Assembly: GCF_020423045.1 (NCBI RefSeq)
Contig: NZ_CP081943.1
Location: forward strand, 2,294,001-2,358,000
DNA from: Pseudomonas sp. MM213
GTDB lineage: Bacteria; Pseudomonadota; Gammaproteobacteria; Pseudomonadales; Pseudomonadaceae
Length of the DNA stretch: 64,000 nucleotides
Direction of reading: 5' to 3'
Position 1 is the first letter of the stretch, and every line of letters begins with the position of its first letter. Below the pieces are notes generated by a model. It saw only the letters and a program-made list of their open reading frames with translations. It did not search any database and was not told the origin of the DNA. Below are positions 11,314 to 21,808 of the stretch, in pieces. A program made the translations under genes and the position numbers.

Positions 11314-13163
11314 ATCTTCTCTATCTGACTTTCGTATTCCCTCTCATCGGTTTCCTGCTGCTGTCGTTCTCCCGTGGACGCCTCTCGGAAAACCTGTCGG
11401 CGCTGATCGGCGTCGGTTCCATCGGCCTGTCTGCCATCGTCACCGCTTACGTGATCTGGCAGTTCAACGTTGCGCCACCTGAAGGCGGTCACTACACCCA
11501 GGTGTTGTGGCAGTGGATGGCGGTGGAAGGCTTCACGCCGAACTTCGCGCTGTACCTGGATGGTCTGTCCCTGACCATGCTCGGTGTGGTCGTCGGCGTC
11601 GGCTTCCTGATCCACCTGTTCGCGTCCTGGTACATGCGCGGTGAAGCCGGTTACTCGCGTTTCTTCGCCTACACCAACCTGTTTATCGCCAGCATGCTGT
11701 TCCTGGTCCTGGGCGATAACCTGTTGTTCCTGTACTTCGGCTGGGAAGGCGTGGGCCTGTGCTCGTACCTGTTGATCGGTTTCTACTACAGCAACCGCAA
11801 CAACGGTAACGCGGCACTCAAAGCCTTCATCGTGACCCGCATCGGCGACGTGTTCATGGCCATCGGCCTGTTCATCCTGTTCGCCCAACTGGGTACGCTG
11901 AACGTCCAGGAACTGCTGGTGCTGGCACCGCAGAAATTCCAGGCCGGCGACTTCTGGATGGTCATGGCCACCCTGATGCTGCTGGGCGGCGCTGTCGGTA
12001 AATCCGCGCAACTGCCACTGCAAACCTGGCTGGCGGATGCGATGGCCGGCCCTACTCCGGTTTCGGCACTGATCCACGCCGCGACCATGGTGACCGCCGG
12101 TGTCTACCTGATCGCCCGTACCCACGGCCTGTTCACCCTGGCGCCGGAAATCCTACATCTAGTAGGAATCGTCGGTGGCGTGACCCTGGTACTCGCCGGT
12201 TTCGCGGCACTGGTTCAGACCGACATCAAACGTATCCTCGCCTACTCGACCATGAGCCAGATCGGCTACATGTTCCTGGCGTTGGGCGTTGGCGCATGGG
12301 ATGGCGCGATCTTCCACCTGATGACCCACGCCTTCTTCAAGGCGCTGCTGTTCCTTGCGTCCGGTGCGGTGATCGTTGCCTGCCACCACGAGCAGAACAT
12401 CTTCAAGATGGGCGGCCTGTGGAAGAAACTGCCACTGGCCTACGCCAGCTTCATCGTCGGCGGCGCGGCCCTGGCGGCCCTGCCACTAGTGACCGCAGGC
12501 TTCTACTCCAAGGACGAAATCCTGTGGGAAGCGTTTGCCAGCGGCAACCAGGGTCTGCTGTACGCAGGTCTGGTCGGTGCGTTCATGACTTCGCTGTACA
12601 CCTTCCGCCTGATCTTCATCGCGTTCCACGGTGAAGTGAAGACCGAAGCGCACGCCGGTCACGGCATCGCTCACTGGCTGCCACTGTCGGTGCTGATCGT
12701 ATTGTCCACCGCCATTGGCGCGATGATCGTTCCGCCACTGCACGGCGTGCTGCCGGAAAGCGTTGGCCACGCCGGCGGCGAAGCCAAGCACAGTCTGGAA
12801 ATCGCCTCGGGCGCCATCGCCCTGGCCGGTATCCTGCTGGCCGCGTTGCTGTTCCTCGGCAAGCGTCGTTTCGTCACTGCAATCGCTAACAGCGGCATCG
12901 GCCGCTTCCTTTCGGCCTGGTGGTTCGCTGCCTGGGGCTTCGACTGGATCTACGACAAACTGTTCGTCAAGCCATACCTGGCGATCAGCCATGTACTGCG
13001 CAAAGACCCGCTCGACCAGACCATCGGTCTGATCCCGCGTATGGCCAAAGGCGGTCACACCGCCCTGAGCCGTACCGAAACCGGTCAACTGCGTTGGTAC
13101 GCGGCATCGATGGCAGCCGGCTCCGTGCTGGTCATCGGCGCCATCGTGCTGGTAGCGGTCTGA
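11310..13163 (+). CDS. nuoL: NADH-quinone oxidoreductase subunit L
   Basis: A 617-residue antiporter-like proton-pumping subunit at the far end of the membrane arm, with a long C-terminal lateral helix. The antiporter core includes [20 protein letters not shown] near residue 135 (the key Glu is in GWEGVG) and the lysine/histidine block [15 protein letters not shown] near 251. Length and motif order are normal. It begins inside the nuoK stop codon and is followed by a 40-base gap before nuoM. Confidence 0.95.
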   Translation: MNLLYLTFVFPLIGFLLLSFSRGRLSENLSALIGVGSIGLSAIVTAYVIWQFNVAPPEGGHYTQVLWQWMAVEGFTPNFALYLDGLSLTMLGVVVGVGFLIHLFASWYMRGEAGYSRFFAYTNLFIASMLFLVLGDNLLFLYFGWEGVGLCSYLLIGFYYSNRNNGNAALKAFIVTRIGDVFMAIGLFILFAQLGTLNVQELLVLAPQKFQAGDFWMVMATLMLLGGAVGKSAQLPLQTWLADAMAGPTPVSALIHAATMVTAGVYLIARTHGLFTLAPEILHLVGIVGGVTLVLAGFAALVQTDIKRILAYSTMSQIGYMFLALGVGAWDGAIFHLMTHAFFKALLFLASGAVIVACHHEQNIFKMGGLWKKLPLAYASFIVGGAALAALPLVTAGFYSKDEILWEAFASGNQGLLYAGLVGAFMTSLYTFRLIFIAFHGEVKTEAHAGHGIAHWLPLSVLIVLSTAIGAMIVPPLHGVLPESVGHAGGEAKHSLEIASGAIALAGILLAALLFLGKRRFVTAIANSGIGRFLSAWWFAAWGFDWIYDKLFVKPYLAISHVLRKDPLDQTIGLIPRMAKGGHTALSRTETGQLRWYAASMAAGSVLVIGAIVLVAV

Positions 13164-13203
13164 ATATGAACCTTGCGAACTTGCGAAAGGAATTGAGCCC
13201 GTC

Positions 13204-14736
13204 ATGATTCTGCCTTGGCTAATCCTGATCCCCTTCATCGGCGGCCTGCTGTGCTGGATGGGTGAGCGCTTCGGCGCCACCCTCCCCCGCTGGATTGCGC
13301 TGATCACCATGTCCCTGTTGCTTTCCCTCGGCCTCTGGCTGTGGGCCACCGGTGACTATTCATTTGCCCCGGCGCCTGGCGCCGACCCGACCTGGGCGCT
13401 TGAGTTCAAGCACATCTGGATCGAGCGCTTCGGCATCAGCGTGCACCTGGCCCTCGACGGCCTGTCGCTGCTGATGATCATGCTGACCGGTCTGCTGGGT
13501 GTGCTTTCGGTACTCTGCTCGTGGAAAGAGATTCAACGTCACGTTGGCTTCTTCCACTTGAACCTGATGTGGATCCTGGGCGGTGTCGTCGGCGTGTTCC
13601 TCGCCCTCGACCTGTTCATGTTCTTCTTCTTCTGGGAAATGATGCTGGTGCCGATGTACTTCCTCATCGCGCTCTGGGGTCACAGTTCTTCGGACGGCAA
13701 GAAAACCCGGATCTACGCGGCGACCAAGTTCTTCATCTTCACTCAGGCTTCCGGCCTGATCATGTTGGTGGCGATCCTGGGTCTGGTACTGGTCAACTTC
13801 AACGACACCGGCGTGATTACCTTCAACTACGCCGACCTGTTGAAAACCAAGATGTCGCTGACCACCGAGTACATCCTGATGCTCGGTTTCTTCATCGCCT
13901 TCGCGGTCAAGCTGCCAGTCGTACCGTTCCACTCCTGGTTGCCTGATGCTCACGCCCAGGCGCCGACCGCAGGTTCCGTCGACCTGGCCGGTATCTTGTT
14001 GAAAACCGCTGCGTACGGTCTGCTGCGTTTCGCCCTGCCGCTGTTCCCGAATGCGTCGGCCGAGTTTGCGCCGATCGCCATGACCCTCGGTCTGATCGGT
14101 ATTTTCTACGGCGCGTTCCTGGCTTTCGCACAAACCGACATCAAGCGTCTGATCGCCTTCTCGTCCGTTTCCCACATGGGTTTCGTACTGATCGGCATCT
14201 ACTCCGGCAGCCAACTGGCGCTGCAGGGCGCGGTGATGCAGATGCTGGCGCACGGTCTGTCGGCCGCGGCACTCTTTATCCTGAGCGGTCAGTTGTACGA
14301 GCGCACCCACACCCGCGACATGCGTGAAATGGGTGGCCTGTGGTCGAAGATCGCTTACCTGCCGGCCCTCAGCCTGTTCTTCGCAGCCGCGTCGCTGGGC
14401 TTGCCGGGCACCGGTAACTTTGTCGGTGAGTTCCTGATCCTGATCGGTACCTTCCCTGCTGCACCGTTGGTCACCATCATCGCGACGTCTGGCCTGGTGT
14501 TCGGTTCGGTCTACTCGCTGATCATGATCCACCGTGCGTACTTCGGTCCGGCCAAATCGGACGCGGTGCTGCATGGCATGGACGGTCGCGAACTGATCAT
14601 GGTGGTCGGTCTGGCGGCATTGCTGATCTACATCGGCGTGTACCCGCAACCGTTCCTCGATACCTCTGCTGCGACGATGCATGGCGTGCAGCAATGGCTC
14701 GGCACCGCCTTCACTCAACTCGCTTCGGCCCGGTAA
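13204..14736 (+). CDS. nuoM: NADH-quinone oxidoreductase subunit M
   Basis: A 510-residue antiporter-like proton-pumping subunit related to NuoL and NuoN. Conserved features are [20 protein letters not shown] near residue 141 (catalytic Glu in FWEMMLVP), the [15 protein letters not shown] block near 240 and the lysine in [10 protein letters not shown] near 313. AAAGGAATTGAG upstream of ATG 13204 provides a ribosome site. nuoN starts seven bases after its stop. Confidence 0.95.
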   Translation: MILPWLILIPFIGGLLCWMGERFGATLPRWIALITMSLLLSLGLWLWATGDYSFAPAPGADPTWALEFKHIWIERFGISVHLALDGLSLLMIMLTGLLGVLSVLCSWKEIQRHVGFFHLNLMWILGGVVGVFLALDLFMFFFFWEMMLVPMYFLIALWGHSSSDGKKTRIYAATKFFIFTQASGLIMLVAILGLVLVNFNDTGVITFNYADLLKTKMSLTTEYILMLGFFIAFAVKLPVVPFHSWLPDAHAQAPTAGSVDLAGILLKTAAYGLLRFALPLFPNASAEFAPIAMTLGLIGIFYGAFLAFAQTDIKRLIAFSSVSHMGFVLIGIYSGSQLALQGAVMQMLAHGLSAAALFILSGQLYERTHTRDMREMGGLWSKIAYLPALSLFFAAASLGLPGTGNFVGEFLILIGTFPAAPLVTIIATSGLVFGSVYSLIMIHRAYFGPAKSDAVLHGMDGRELIMVVGLAALLIYIGVYPQPFLDTSAATMHGVQQWLGTAFTQLASAR

Positions 14737-14743
14737 GAGCGCT

Positions 14744-16207
14744 ATGGAATTCACGACTCAACACTTTATCGCGCTAGCGCCGTTGTTGATCACCAGCGCC
14801 ACGATCATCGTGGTGATGCTGGCGATTGCCTGGCGCCGCAACCACTCGCAGACCTTCCTGATTTCCGTGGCGGGCCTGAACCTGGCGTTGCTGTCGATCC
14901 TGCCAGCCTTGAAAGTCGCGCCATTGGCCGTGACCCCACTGCTGCAGATCGATAGCTTTGCCTGCTTGTACATGGCGCTGATCCTGGTCGCCACCCTGGC
15001 CTGTGTGACCCTCGCCCACGCCTACCTCGGCGATGGCGGTTCGGGTTACCCGGGCAACCGCGAAGAACTGTACCTGCTGATCCTGATGGCCGCCGCCGGT
15101 GGCCTGGTTCTGGTCAGCGCGCAGCACCTGGCCGGGTTGTTCATCGGTCTGGAACTGCTCTCGGTGCCGGTCTACGGTCTGGTGGCCTACGCCTTCTTCA
15201 ACAAGCGTTCGCTGGAAGCCGGTATCAAGTACATGGTGCTGTCGGCCGCCGGTTCCGCGTTCCTGTTGTTCGGTATGGCCCTGCTCTACGCCGATTCCGG
15301 CAGCCTGAGCTTTGTCGGTATCGGCCAGGCCCTCGCGGCCACCGGCCTGCCAAGCTCCCTGGCGCAGATGGGCCTGGGCATGATGCTGATCGGTCTGGCG
15401 TTCAAACTGTCGCTGGTACCGTTCCATCTCTGGACTCCGGACGTTTACGAAGGTGCTCCGGCACCGGTAGCGGCGTTCCTGGCGACCGCTTCCAAAGTCG
15501 CTGTGTTCGCGGTGATGGTGCGTCTGTTCCAGATTTCGCCAGCGGCGAGCAGCGGTGTACTCAGCGACGTGCTGACCATCATCGCCATCGCCTCGATCCT
15601 GTTCGGTAACCTGCTGGCCCTGACCCAAAGCAACCTCAAGCGTCTGCTGGGTTACTCGTCCATCGCGCACTTCGGCTACCTGCTGATCGCCCTGGTGGCG
15701 AGCAAGGGTCTGGCCGTGGAAGCCATCGGCGTGTACCTGGTCACCTACGTGATCACCAGCCTCGGCGCCTTCGGCGTGATCACCCTGATGTCCTCGCCGT
15801 ACAACGGCCGTGACGCGGATGCCCTGTACGAATACCGCGGCCTGTTCTGGCGCCGTCCGTACCTGACCGCCGTCCTGACCGTGATGATGCTGTCCCTGGC
15901 CGGTATCCCGCTGACCGCGGGCTTCATCGGCAAGTTCTACATCATTGCCACCGGTGTCGAGTCGCACCAATGGTGGCTGGTCGGTTCCCTGGTACTGGGC
16001 AGCGCCATCGGCGTGTTCTACTACCTGCGCGTCATGGTCACTCTGTACCTGATGGAGCCAAACCTGCGTCGCCACGATGCGCAACTGCATTGGGAGCAAC
16101 GTGCAGGCGGCGTGATGCTGCTGGCCATCGCCGTACTGGCGTTCTTCCTCGGGCTGTATCCGCAGCCGTTGCTGGCTCTGGTTCAACAGGCTGGTCTGGC
16201 GGGTTGA
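14744..16207 (+). CDS. nuoN: NADH-quinone oxidoreductase subunit N
   Basis: A 487-residue antiporter-like subunit, the last gene of the nuo operon. It carries the family blocks [20 protein letters not shown] near residue 131 (Glu in GLELLS), [14 protein letters not shown] near 226 and [20 protein letters not shown] near 296. The start is ATG 14744; the frame is open upstream within nuoM but that stretch is out of family. A strong terminator at 16236-16261 ends the operon. Confidence 0.95.
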   Translation: MEFTTQHFIALAPLLITSATIIVVMLAIAWRRNHSQTFLISVAGLNLALLSILPALKVAPLAVTPLLQIDSFACLYMALILVATLACVTLAHAYLGDGGSGYPGNREELYLLILMAAAGGLVLVSAQHLAGLFIGLELLSVPVYGLVAYAFFNKRSLEAGIKYMVLSAAGSAFLLFGMALLYADSGSLSFVGIGQALAATGLPSSLAQMGLGMMLIGLAFKLSLVPFHLWTPDVYEGAPAPVAAFLATASKVAVFAVMVRLFQISPAASSGVLSDVLTIIAIASILFGNLLALTQSNLKRLLGYSSIAHFGYLLIALVASKGLAVEAIGVYLVTYVITSLGAFGVITLMSSPYNGRDADALYEYRGLFWRRPYLTAVLTVMMLSLAGIPLTAGFIGKFYIIATGVESHQWWLVGSLVLGSAIGVFYYLRVMVTLYLMEPNLRRHDAQLHWEQRAGGVMLLAIAVLAFFLGLYPQPLLALVQQAGLAG

Positions 16208-16235
16208 TCGCTTAGCGGTAGATCGTAGAAAACAG

Positions 16236-16261
16236 AAACGGCACCTTCGGGTGCCGTTTTT
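16236..16261 (+). terminator. Rho-independent terminator of the nuo operon
   Basis: A perfect stem AAACGGCACC / GGTGCCGTTT with a stable TTCG loop (16246-16249), followed by five T residues, 29 bases after the nuoN stop. Confidence 0.93.
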
Positions 16262-16306
16262 GCGTTTGTGGGGTTTGGTACTGATGTTTTTCCCCCTCCT
16301 CCGGCG

Positions 16307-16609
16307 TACATATCCATTTTTGCGGTAACGGCGGCTATGGGTTTCGCCCTTACGGCGAGTCACTTTCGAAAAGCGCGAAAGTAACCAAAGCGCTCTTGCC
16401 CCTTTCGTTCGGTGCCTCGCTGTGGCTCGGCATGCCCTCGCTCCGGTCCTGCTCCGTGGGCCCGCCGCCATCGGCCATCCATGGCCGGGGGCGGCTAACC
16501 CGGCATCCATGCCGGGTTGCCCACTGCGCAGAACCTGCGCTCGGCCTCTCGAGGGGGCGCTCAGATCAAAAGCTGAAGGCGAGCTAACGCTCGGCCTGAT
16601 GAGTGGTGG
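16307..16609 (+). repeat. 300-bp dispersed intergenic repeat, copy 1
   Basis: This block, from TACATATCC to GATGAGTGGTG, is repeated almost base for base at 44001-44300 and, shortened and inverted, at 44600-44850. It is rich in palindromes, including AACCCGGCAT/ATGCCGGGTT and the stems described in the findings. It has open frames on both strands whose peptides are conserved among copies, but there is no ribosome site and such frames look like by-products of the structure. I know repeats of this type to be common between genes in the P. fluorescens group, but no established name comes to mind. Confidence 0.85.
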
Positions 16610-16632
16610 AAAGCAAAAGCGTATGGGATTCC

Positions 16633-16733
16633 CTGTAGGAGCCGGCTTGCCGGCGAAAAGCGTCTAGGCGACGCGTTCACTCAGACAGCACGCGTTATCG
16701 TTGACGTCCATCGCTGGCAAGCCAGCTCCTACA
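16633..16733. repeat. REP pair (BIME), GAGCCGGCTTGCCGGCGAA subtype
   Basis: Inverted elements CTGTAGGAGCCGGCTTGCC at 16633 and its complement TGGCAAGCCAGCTCCTACA ending at 16733 flank a spacer containing the shorter inverted repeat ACGCGTT/AACGCGT. It lies between the 300-bp repeat and a second pair. Confidence 0.8.
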
Positions 16734-16758
16734 ATTTCGAACCGTGTGAACCCAATCC

Positions 16759-16866
16759 CCTGTAGGAGCCGGCTTGCTGCGGGCGGCGTTCCGACGATAG
16801 CGGTGGATCAGTCAACGTATGTATTGGCTGGACAGATGCTATCGCCAGCAAGCCGGCTCCTACAGG
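16759..16866. repeat. REP pair (BIME), GAGCCGGCTTGC subtype
   Basis: CCTGTAGGAGCCGGCTTGC at 16759 pairs with GCAAGCCGGCTCCTACAGG ending at 16866. The left arm has CTGCGGGCGGCG where other members have CCGGCGAA, so the inner part of the two arms no longer matches well. Confidence 0.8.
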
Positions 16867-16917
16867 GGAACGTGTGCAACTGGGTAATCAGGTTGGCTGA
16901 TACTGAAAAAGGCACAA

Positions 16918-16942
16918 ACAAAAACGGCACCTTACGGTGCCG
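16918..16942 (-). terminator. Rho-independent terminator of the ABC importer operon
   Basis: On the minus strand a 7-bp stem CGGCACC/GGTGCCG (16925-16942) runs into a T tract (complement of 16920-16924). It lies about 25 bases after the stop of the last transporter gene. Confidence 0.85.
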
Positions 16943-16965
16943 TTCGCCTTTCTCAGTCCCGCCGT

Positions 16966-18708
16966 TTACTTACGCGCATCTGCCCACGATTTCAGCAGTT
17001 CGTTGTAGCTCACGGTTTCACCCTTAGGCTTTTCGTTCGCCAGTTTCGGTTTTGGTGCACCCGGCTGATCGAACCAGTATTGCGCATCGCGCTCAGGGTT
17101 CATTTTCGGGGCGCAGGTGGCTTGGGCCTTTGAGCGTTCCAGGCGGGACATGATCGCGTCCTGATCCTTGGCCAGGCCGTCGAGCGCCTGTTGAGGGGTT
17201 TTGTCGCCGCTGGCGGCTTCGGCGATGTGGCTCCACCACAGTTGCGCCAGACGCGGATAGTCCGGCACGTTGGTCCCGGTCGGGGTCCATTGCACACGGG
17301 CCGGGCTGCGGTAGAACTCCACCAGACCACCGAGTTTCGGTGCCAGGTCGGTCATCGCTTGCGAGTTGATGTCCGACTCGCGGATCGGTGTCAGGCCGAC
17401 GATGGTTTTCTTCAGCGACACGGTTTTCGACGTCACGAACTGCGCATAGAGCCAGGCAGCCAGTTTCTGTTTCTCAGGCGTGGACTTCATGAACGTCCAG
17501 GAACCCACGTCCTGATAACCCAGCTTCATGCCCTCTTCCCAATACGGACCGCGCGGCGAAGGCGCCATGCGCCATTTCGGTGTGCCGTCGGCGTTCACCA
17601 CGGGCAGACCCGGTTTGGTCATGTCGGCGGTGAATGCGGTGTACCAGAAGATCTGTTGGGCGATGTTGCCCTGGGACGGTACCGGGCCGGACTCGGAGAA
17701 GGTCATGCCCGCCGCTTCCGGTGGTGCGTAGGCCTTGAGCCAGTCGACGTATTTGGTGGTGGCAAATACCGCCGCCGGGCCGTTGGTGTCGCCACCGCGA
17801 GTCACGCTGGAACCGACCGGGTGGCAGTCCTCGACGCGGATGCCCCACTCGTCCACCGGCAAACCGTTAGGCAAGCCCTTGTCGCCACCACCCGCCATGG
17901 AGAACCAGGCATCGGTGAAGCGCCAGCCCAGGGACGGGTCTTTCTTGCCGTAGTCCATGTGCCCGTAGACCCGCTTGCCGTCGATTTCCTTGACGTCTTC
18001 GCTGAAGAATTTGGCGATGTCTTCATAGGCCGACCAGTTCACCGGAACGCCCAACTCGTAACCGTACTTTTCCTTGAACTTGGCTTTAAGGTCGGCGCGC
18101 TCGAACCAGTCGGCGCGGAACCAGTAGAGGTTGGCGAACTGTTGGTCGGGCAGTTGATAGAGCTTGCCGTCGGGCGCGGTGGTGAAGGAAAGGCCGATGA
18201 AATCCTTGAGGTCCAGGGTCGGCGAAGTGAAGTTTTTACCTTCATTGGCCATCAGGTCGGTAATGGATTCGGTCTTGCCGTAACGGAAGTGCGTACCGAT
18301 CAGGTCCGAGTCGTTGACCCAGCCGTCATAGATGCTCTTGTCCGACTGCATCACGGTCTGCAGCTTTTCCACCACGTCGCCTTCCTGCAGCAAATCGTGG
18401 GTCACCTTGATCCCGGTGATCTCGGTAAAAGCCTTGGCCAACACCTTGGACTCATATTCGTGAGTGGTCAGGGTTTCCGAGACGACCTTGATGTCCATCC
18501 CGCGAAACGGCTCGGCGGCCTTGATGAACCACTTCAGTTCCGCGAGCTGCTGATCCGCCGACAGGGTGGACGGTTTGAACTCGCTGCCGATCCATTTTTT
18601 CGCGGCTTCTTCGTAGGCATCGGCCCAGGCCGAAGCGCTCAAACCGCTGAGTGCCAGCATGGCTGCCAATGAAATGCTATGTCGCAGCTTATTGTTTTTG
18701 TCGAACAT
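16966..18708 (-). CDS. ABC transporter substrate-binding protein (GlpV-like)
   Basis: A 580-residue periplasmic binding protein with a clear signal peptide (hydrophobic core about residues 12-26, probable cleavage after AWA near residue 29). It is larger than ordinary sugar-binding proteins and matches the layout of the rhizobial glycerol-binding protein GlpV. It is the last gene of an operon in the order ATPase, ATPase, permease, permease, DUF2160, binding protein, identical to glpSTPQUV of Rhizobium leguminosarum. Glycerol or a related polyol is therefore the likely ligand, but that is inferred from gene order and not read from binding residues. Confidence 0.88.
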   Translation of the reverse strand: MFDKNNKLRHSISLAAMLALSGLSASAWADAYEEAAKKWIGSEFKPSTLSADQQLAELKWFIKAAEPFRGMDIKVVSETLTTHEYESKVLAKAFTEITGIKVTHDLLQEGDVVEKLQTVMQSDKSIYDGWVNDSDLIGTHFRYGKTESITDLMANEGKNFTSPTLDLKDFIGLSFTTAPDGKLYQLPDQQFANLYWFRADWFERADLKAKFKEKYGYELGVPVNWSAYEDIAKFFSEDVKEIDGKRVYGHMDYGKKDPSLGWRFTDAWFSMAGGGDKGLPNGLPVDEWGIRVEDCHPVGSSVTRGGDTNGPAAVFATTKYVDWLKAYAPPEAAGMTFSESGPVPSQGNIAQQIFWYTAFTADMTKPGLPVVNADGTPKWRMAPSPRGPYWEEGMKLGYQDVGSWTFMKSTPEKQKLAAWLYAQFVTSKTVSLKKTIVGLTPIRESDINSQAMTDLAPKLGGLVEFYRSPARVQWTPTGTNVPDYPRLAQLWWSHIAEAASGDKTPQQALDGLAKDQDAIMSRLERSKAQATCAPKMNPERDAQYWFDQPGAPKPKLANEKPKGETVSYNELLKSWADARK

Positions 18709-18755
18709 AGAGACCTCCTTTTAGGGTTTCGGAGCAACATTGCCGAGCGATTCGA

Positions 18756-19028
18756 CTAGCCCCAACGCATCACAGCCAACAGCCACACCAGGGACAACGC
18801 GAACGCTACCCAGATGCTCCAGTCGGTGACGCCGATTACCAGCAAATGCAGGTAGGCGCTGCCGAGAAGACCGATAAACAGCCGATCGCCACGGGTGGTG
18901 GCAATCGGCAAAAAACCACGCCGAAGAACGCTCGGCGAGCGTAGTTCCCACGTCGTCATGCCCACCAGAATCAGGCCAATGACGGTGAAGAACGCCGCTG
19001 TGGGGACAGTCCAACTCATCCATTCCAT
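18756..19028 (-). CDS. DUF2160 small membrane protein (GlpU-like)
   Basis: About 90 residues with two or three hydrophobic segments (roughly 8-26, 48-63 and 67-86), matching the DUF2160 family that accompanies this type of importer. Its role is unknown; because it always travels with the permeases it may be a small accessory subunit. GAGGA lies seven bases before the ATG at 19028 and four bases before the adjacent ATG at 19031; either could be used. It starts about ten bases after the preceding permease stop (19039-19041). Confidence 0.8.
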   Translation of the reverse strand: MEWMSWTVPTAAFFTVIGLILVGMTTWELRSPSVLRRGFLPIATTRGDRLFIGLLGSAYLHLLVIGVTDWSIWVAFALSLVWLLAVMRWG

Positions 19029-19038
19029 CATCAGTTCC

Positions 19039-19839
<801 letters not shown>

Positions 19840-19847
19840 GGTGGGCC

Positions 19848-20714
19848 TCAGCGGTTGGCGTCAGAGTGAGTCATGGCGGTGTAGAACAGCCAGGACACCA
19901 ACAGGATGATCAGGAAGTACACCAGCGAGAACGCCGCCGCCGGGCCAAGGTCGAATTGGCCGATGGCCATTTGCGTCAGGGTCTGGCTGAGGAAGGTCGT
20001 GGCATTGCCCGGCCCGCCGCCCGTGAGCACGAACGGCTCGGTGTAGATCATGAAACTGTCCATGAACCGCAGCATCACCGCGATCAACAGCACGCTCTTG
20101 AGCTTGGGCAACTGGATGTGTCGGAACACCGCCCAGGCCGATGCGCGATCAATCCGCGCCGCCTGGTAATACACGTCCGGAATCGCCCGCAGCCCGGAAA
20201 AACACAACAGCGCCACCAGCGAAGTCCAGTGCCAGACGTCCATCACCAGCACCGTGACCCAGGCGTCCATGGTGTTGGCCGCATAGTTATAGTTGATGCC
20301 CATCGCGTTGAGGCTCGAACCAAGCAAGCCAATGTCGGCCCGGCCGAAGATCTGCCAGATAGTGCCGACCACGTTCCATGGAATCAGCAGCGGAATCGCC
20401 AGGATGATCAGCACCAGGGAAGACCAGCGGCCCTTGGTCGGCATGGTCAGGGCGATGGCGATGCCCAGCGGGATTTCGATCAGCAGCACGCAGCCGGAGT
20501 AGATGAACTGTCGCAGCAGCGAGTCGTGCAGCCGTGGGTCGAGCAGCACCTGTTTGTACCAGTCGGCGCCGACGAAGTAGCGGCTGGACTGGTCGAAGAT
20601 GTCCTGCACCGAATAGTTGACCACGGTCATCATCGGGATCACCGCACTGAACGCCACCAGCAAAAACACCGGCAGCACCAGCCACCAGGCCTTGTTGTTC
20701 TGCACCTTGTTCAT
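19848..20714 (-). CDS. ABC transporter permease (GlpP-like)
   Basis: A 288-residue inner-membrane permease of the MalF/UgpA type with six predicted helices. The EAA coupling motif reads YYQAARIDRASAWAVFRHI near residue 192. Its ATG overlaps the stop of the upstream ATPase gene by four bases, so translation is coupled. It should form the transmembrane heterodimer with the next gene product. Confidence 0.9.
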   Translation of the reverse strand: MNKVQNNKAWWLVLPVFLLVAFSAVIPMMTVVNYSVQDIFDQSSRYFVGADWYKQVLLDPRLHDSLLRQFIYSGCVLLIEIPLGIAIALTMPTKGRWSSLVLIILAIPLLIPWNVVGTIWQIFGRADIGLLGSSLNAMGINYNYAANTMDAWVTVLVMDVWHWTSLVALLCFSGLRAIPDVYYQAARIDRASAWAVFRHIQLPKLKSVLLIAVMLRFMDSFMIYTEPFVLTGGGPGNATTFLSQTLTQMAIGQFDLGPAAAFSLVYFLIILLVSWLFYTAMTHSDANR

Positions 20715-21808
20715 GGCAGCACCTCCAGCAGGTAATCATCGGCATAGACCATCAACCATTGCGCCGGAAAGCTGATGTACGCCGTGCCCTCCGGCACCGG
20801 TTTGTCTTCGGCCAACCGCACTTTCAACGTCACGCCGTCGAGGTTCAGGGTCATGATCTTGTAGGTGCCGAGGTCTTCGACGTGTACGACCTTTGCCTGC
20901 ATCGCGTCGTCAAACGGTTCGTCCCACACGTGTACGAACTCGGGTCGGATGCCAACCTTCAGGGTTTTCCATTCGGACCCGACGATGCGTTGCAGTTGCG
21001 CCTCGGACAACGGCAAATGCGTCGAGGCAAAACCGACACCGCCCGGTTGCGGCTGCACGTCGATCAGGTTCATCCCCGGGCTGCCGATGAAATAACCGAC
21101 AAAGGTATGGCTCGGCCGTTCGAACAATTCCCGTGGCGTGCCGAATTGCACGATCTGCCCGCCGTACATCACCGCGATCTTGTCGGCGAAGGTCGAGGCT
21201 TCGAGTTGATCGTGGGTGACGTAGACCATGGTGATGTTGAATTGCTCGTGGATCTGTTTGAGCTTGCGCCGCAGCTTCCACTTCAAGTGCGGGTCGATCA
21301 CCGTCAGCGGCTCATCGAAGAGGATGGCGGAGACGTCATCGCGCACCAGCCCGCGACCCATCGAGACTTTCTGTTTTTCGTCAGCGGTGAGGTTGCGCGC
21401 CTTCTTGCTCAGCAACGCCTGGAGGTCGAGGACCTCGGCAATTTCCTGCACCTTGCTGTGAATTTTCGCTTCGGCCATGCCCTGATTGCGCAGCGGAAAG
21501 GCCAGGTTATCGAACACCGTCATGGTGTCGTAGACCACCGGAAACTGGAAAACCTGAGCGATGTTGCGCTTCTCCGGGGTCAGGTCGTTGACCGCTTTGC
21601 CATCGAACAGGACATGGCCCTGGGACGGGCTGAGCAACCCGGAAATGATGTTGAGCAAGGTCGATTTGCCGCAGCCCGACGGGCCGAGCAAGGCATAGGC
21701 GCCGCCCTGCTCCCAGATGTGATCCATCTCGCGGATCGCGTAATCCTCGGGGCCGCTCGGTGTGCGCGTGTAACTGTGGGCGAGGTTCTGCAAACGGATT
21801 TCGGCCAT
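20711..21808 (-). CDS. ABC transporter ATP-binding protein (GlpT-like), degenerate signature motif
   Basis: A 365-residue ATPase of the MalK/UgpC class with a C-terminal regulatory (OB-type) domain from about residue 240. The Walker A motif GPSGCGKST (42-50), Walker B ILFDEP (Asp165, Glu166) and switch histidine His199 in VTHDQ are intact. The ABC signature, normally LSGGQ, is LTADE (140-144). Its partner, encoded upstream, has the opposite pattern, so the pair probably forms one catalytic and one inactive ATP site. Its ATG shares a base with the partner's stop codon. Confidence 0.92.
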   Translation of the reverse strand: MAEIRLQNLAHSYTRTPSGPEDYAIREMDHIWEQGGAYALLGPSGCGKSTLLNIISGLLSPSQGHVLFDGKAVNDLTPEKRNIAQVFQFPVVYDTMTVFDNLAFPLRNQGMAEAKIHSKVQEIAEVLDLQALLSKKARNLTADEKQKVSMGRGLVRDDVSAILFDEPLTVIDPHLKWKLRRKLKQIHEQFNITMVYVTHDQLEASTFADKIAVMYGGQIVQFGTPRELFERPSHTFVGYFIGSPGMNLIDVQPQPGGVGFASTHLPLSEAQLQRIVGSEWKTLKVGIRPEFVHVWDEPFDDAMQAKVVHVEDLGTYKIMTLNLDGVTLKVRLAEDKPVPEGTAYISFPAQWLMVYADDYLLEVLP

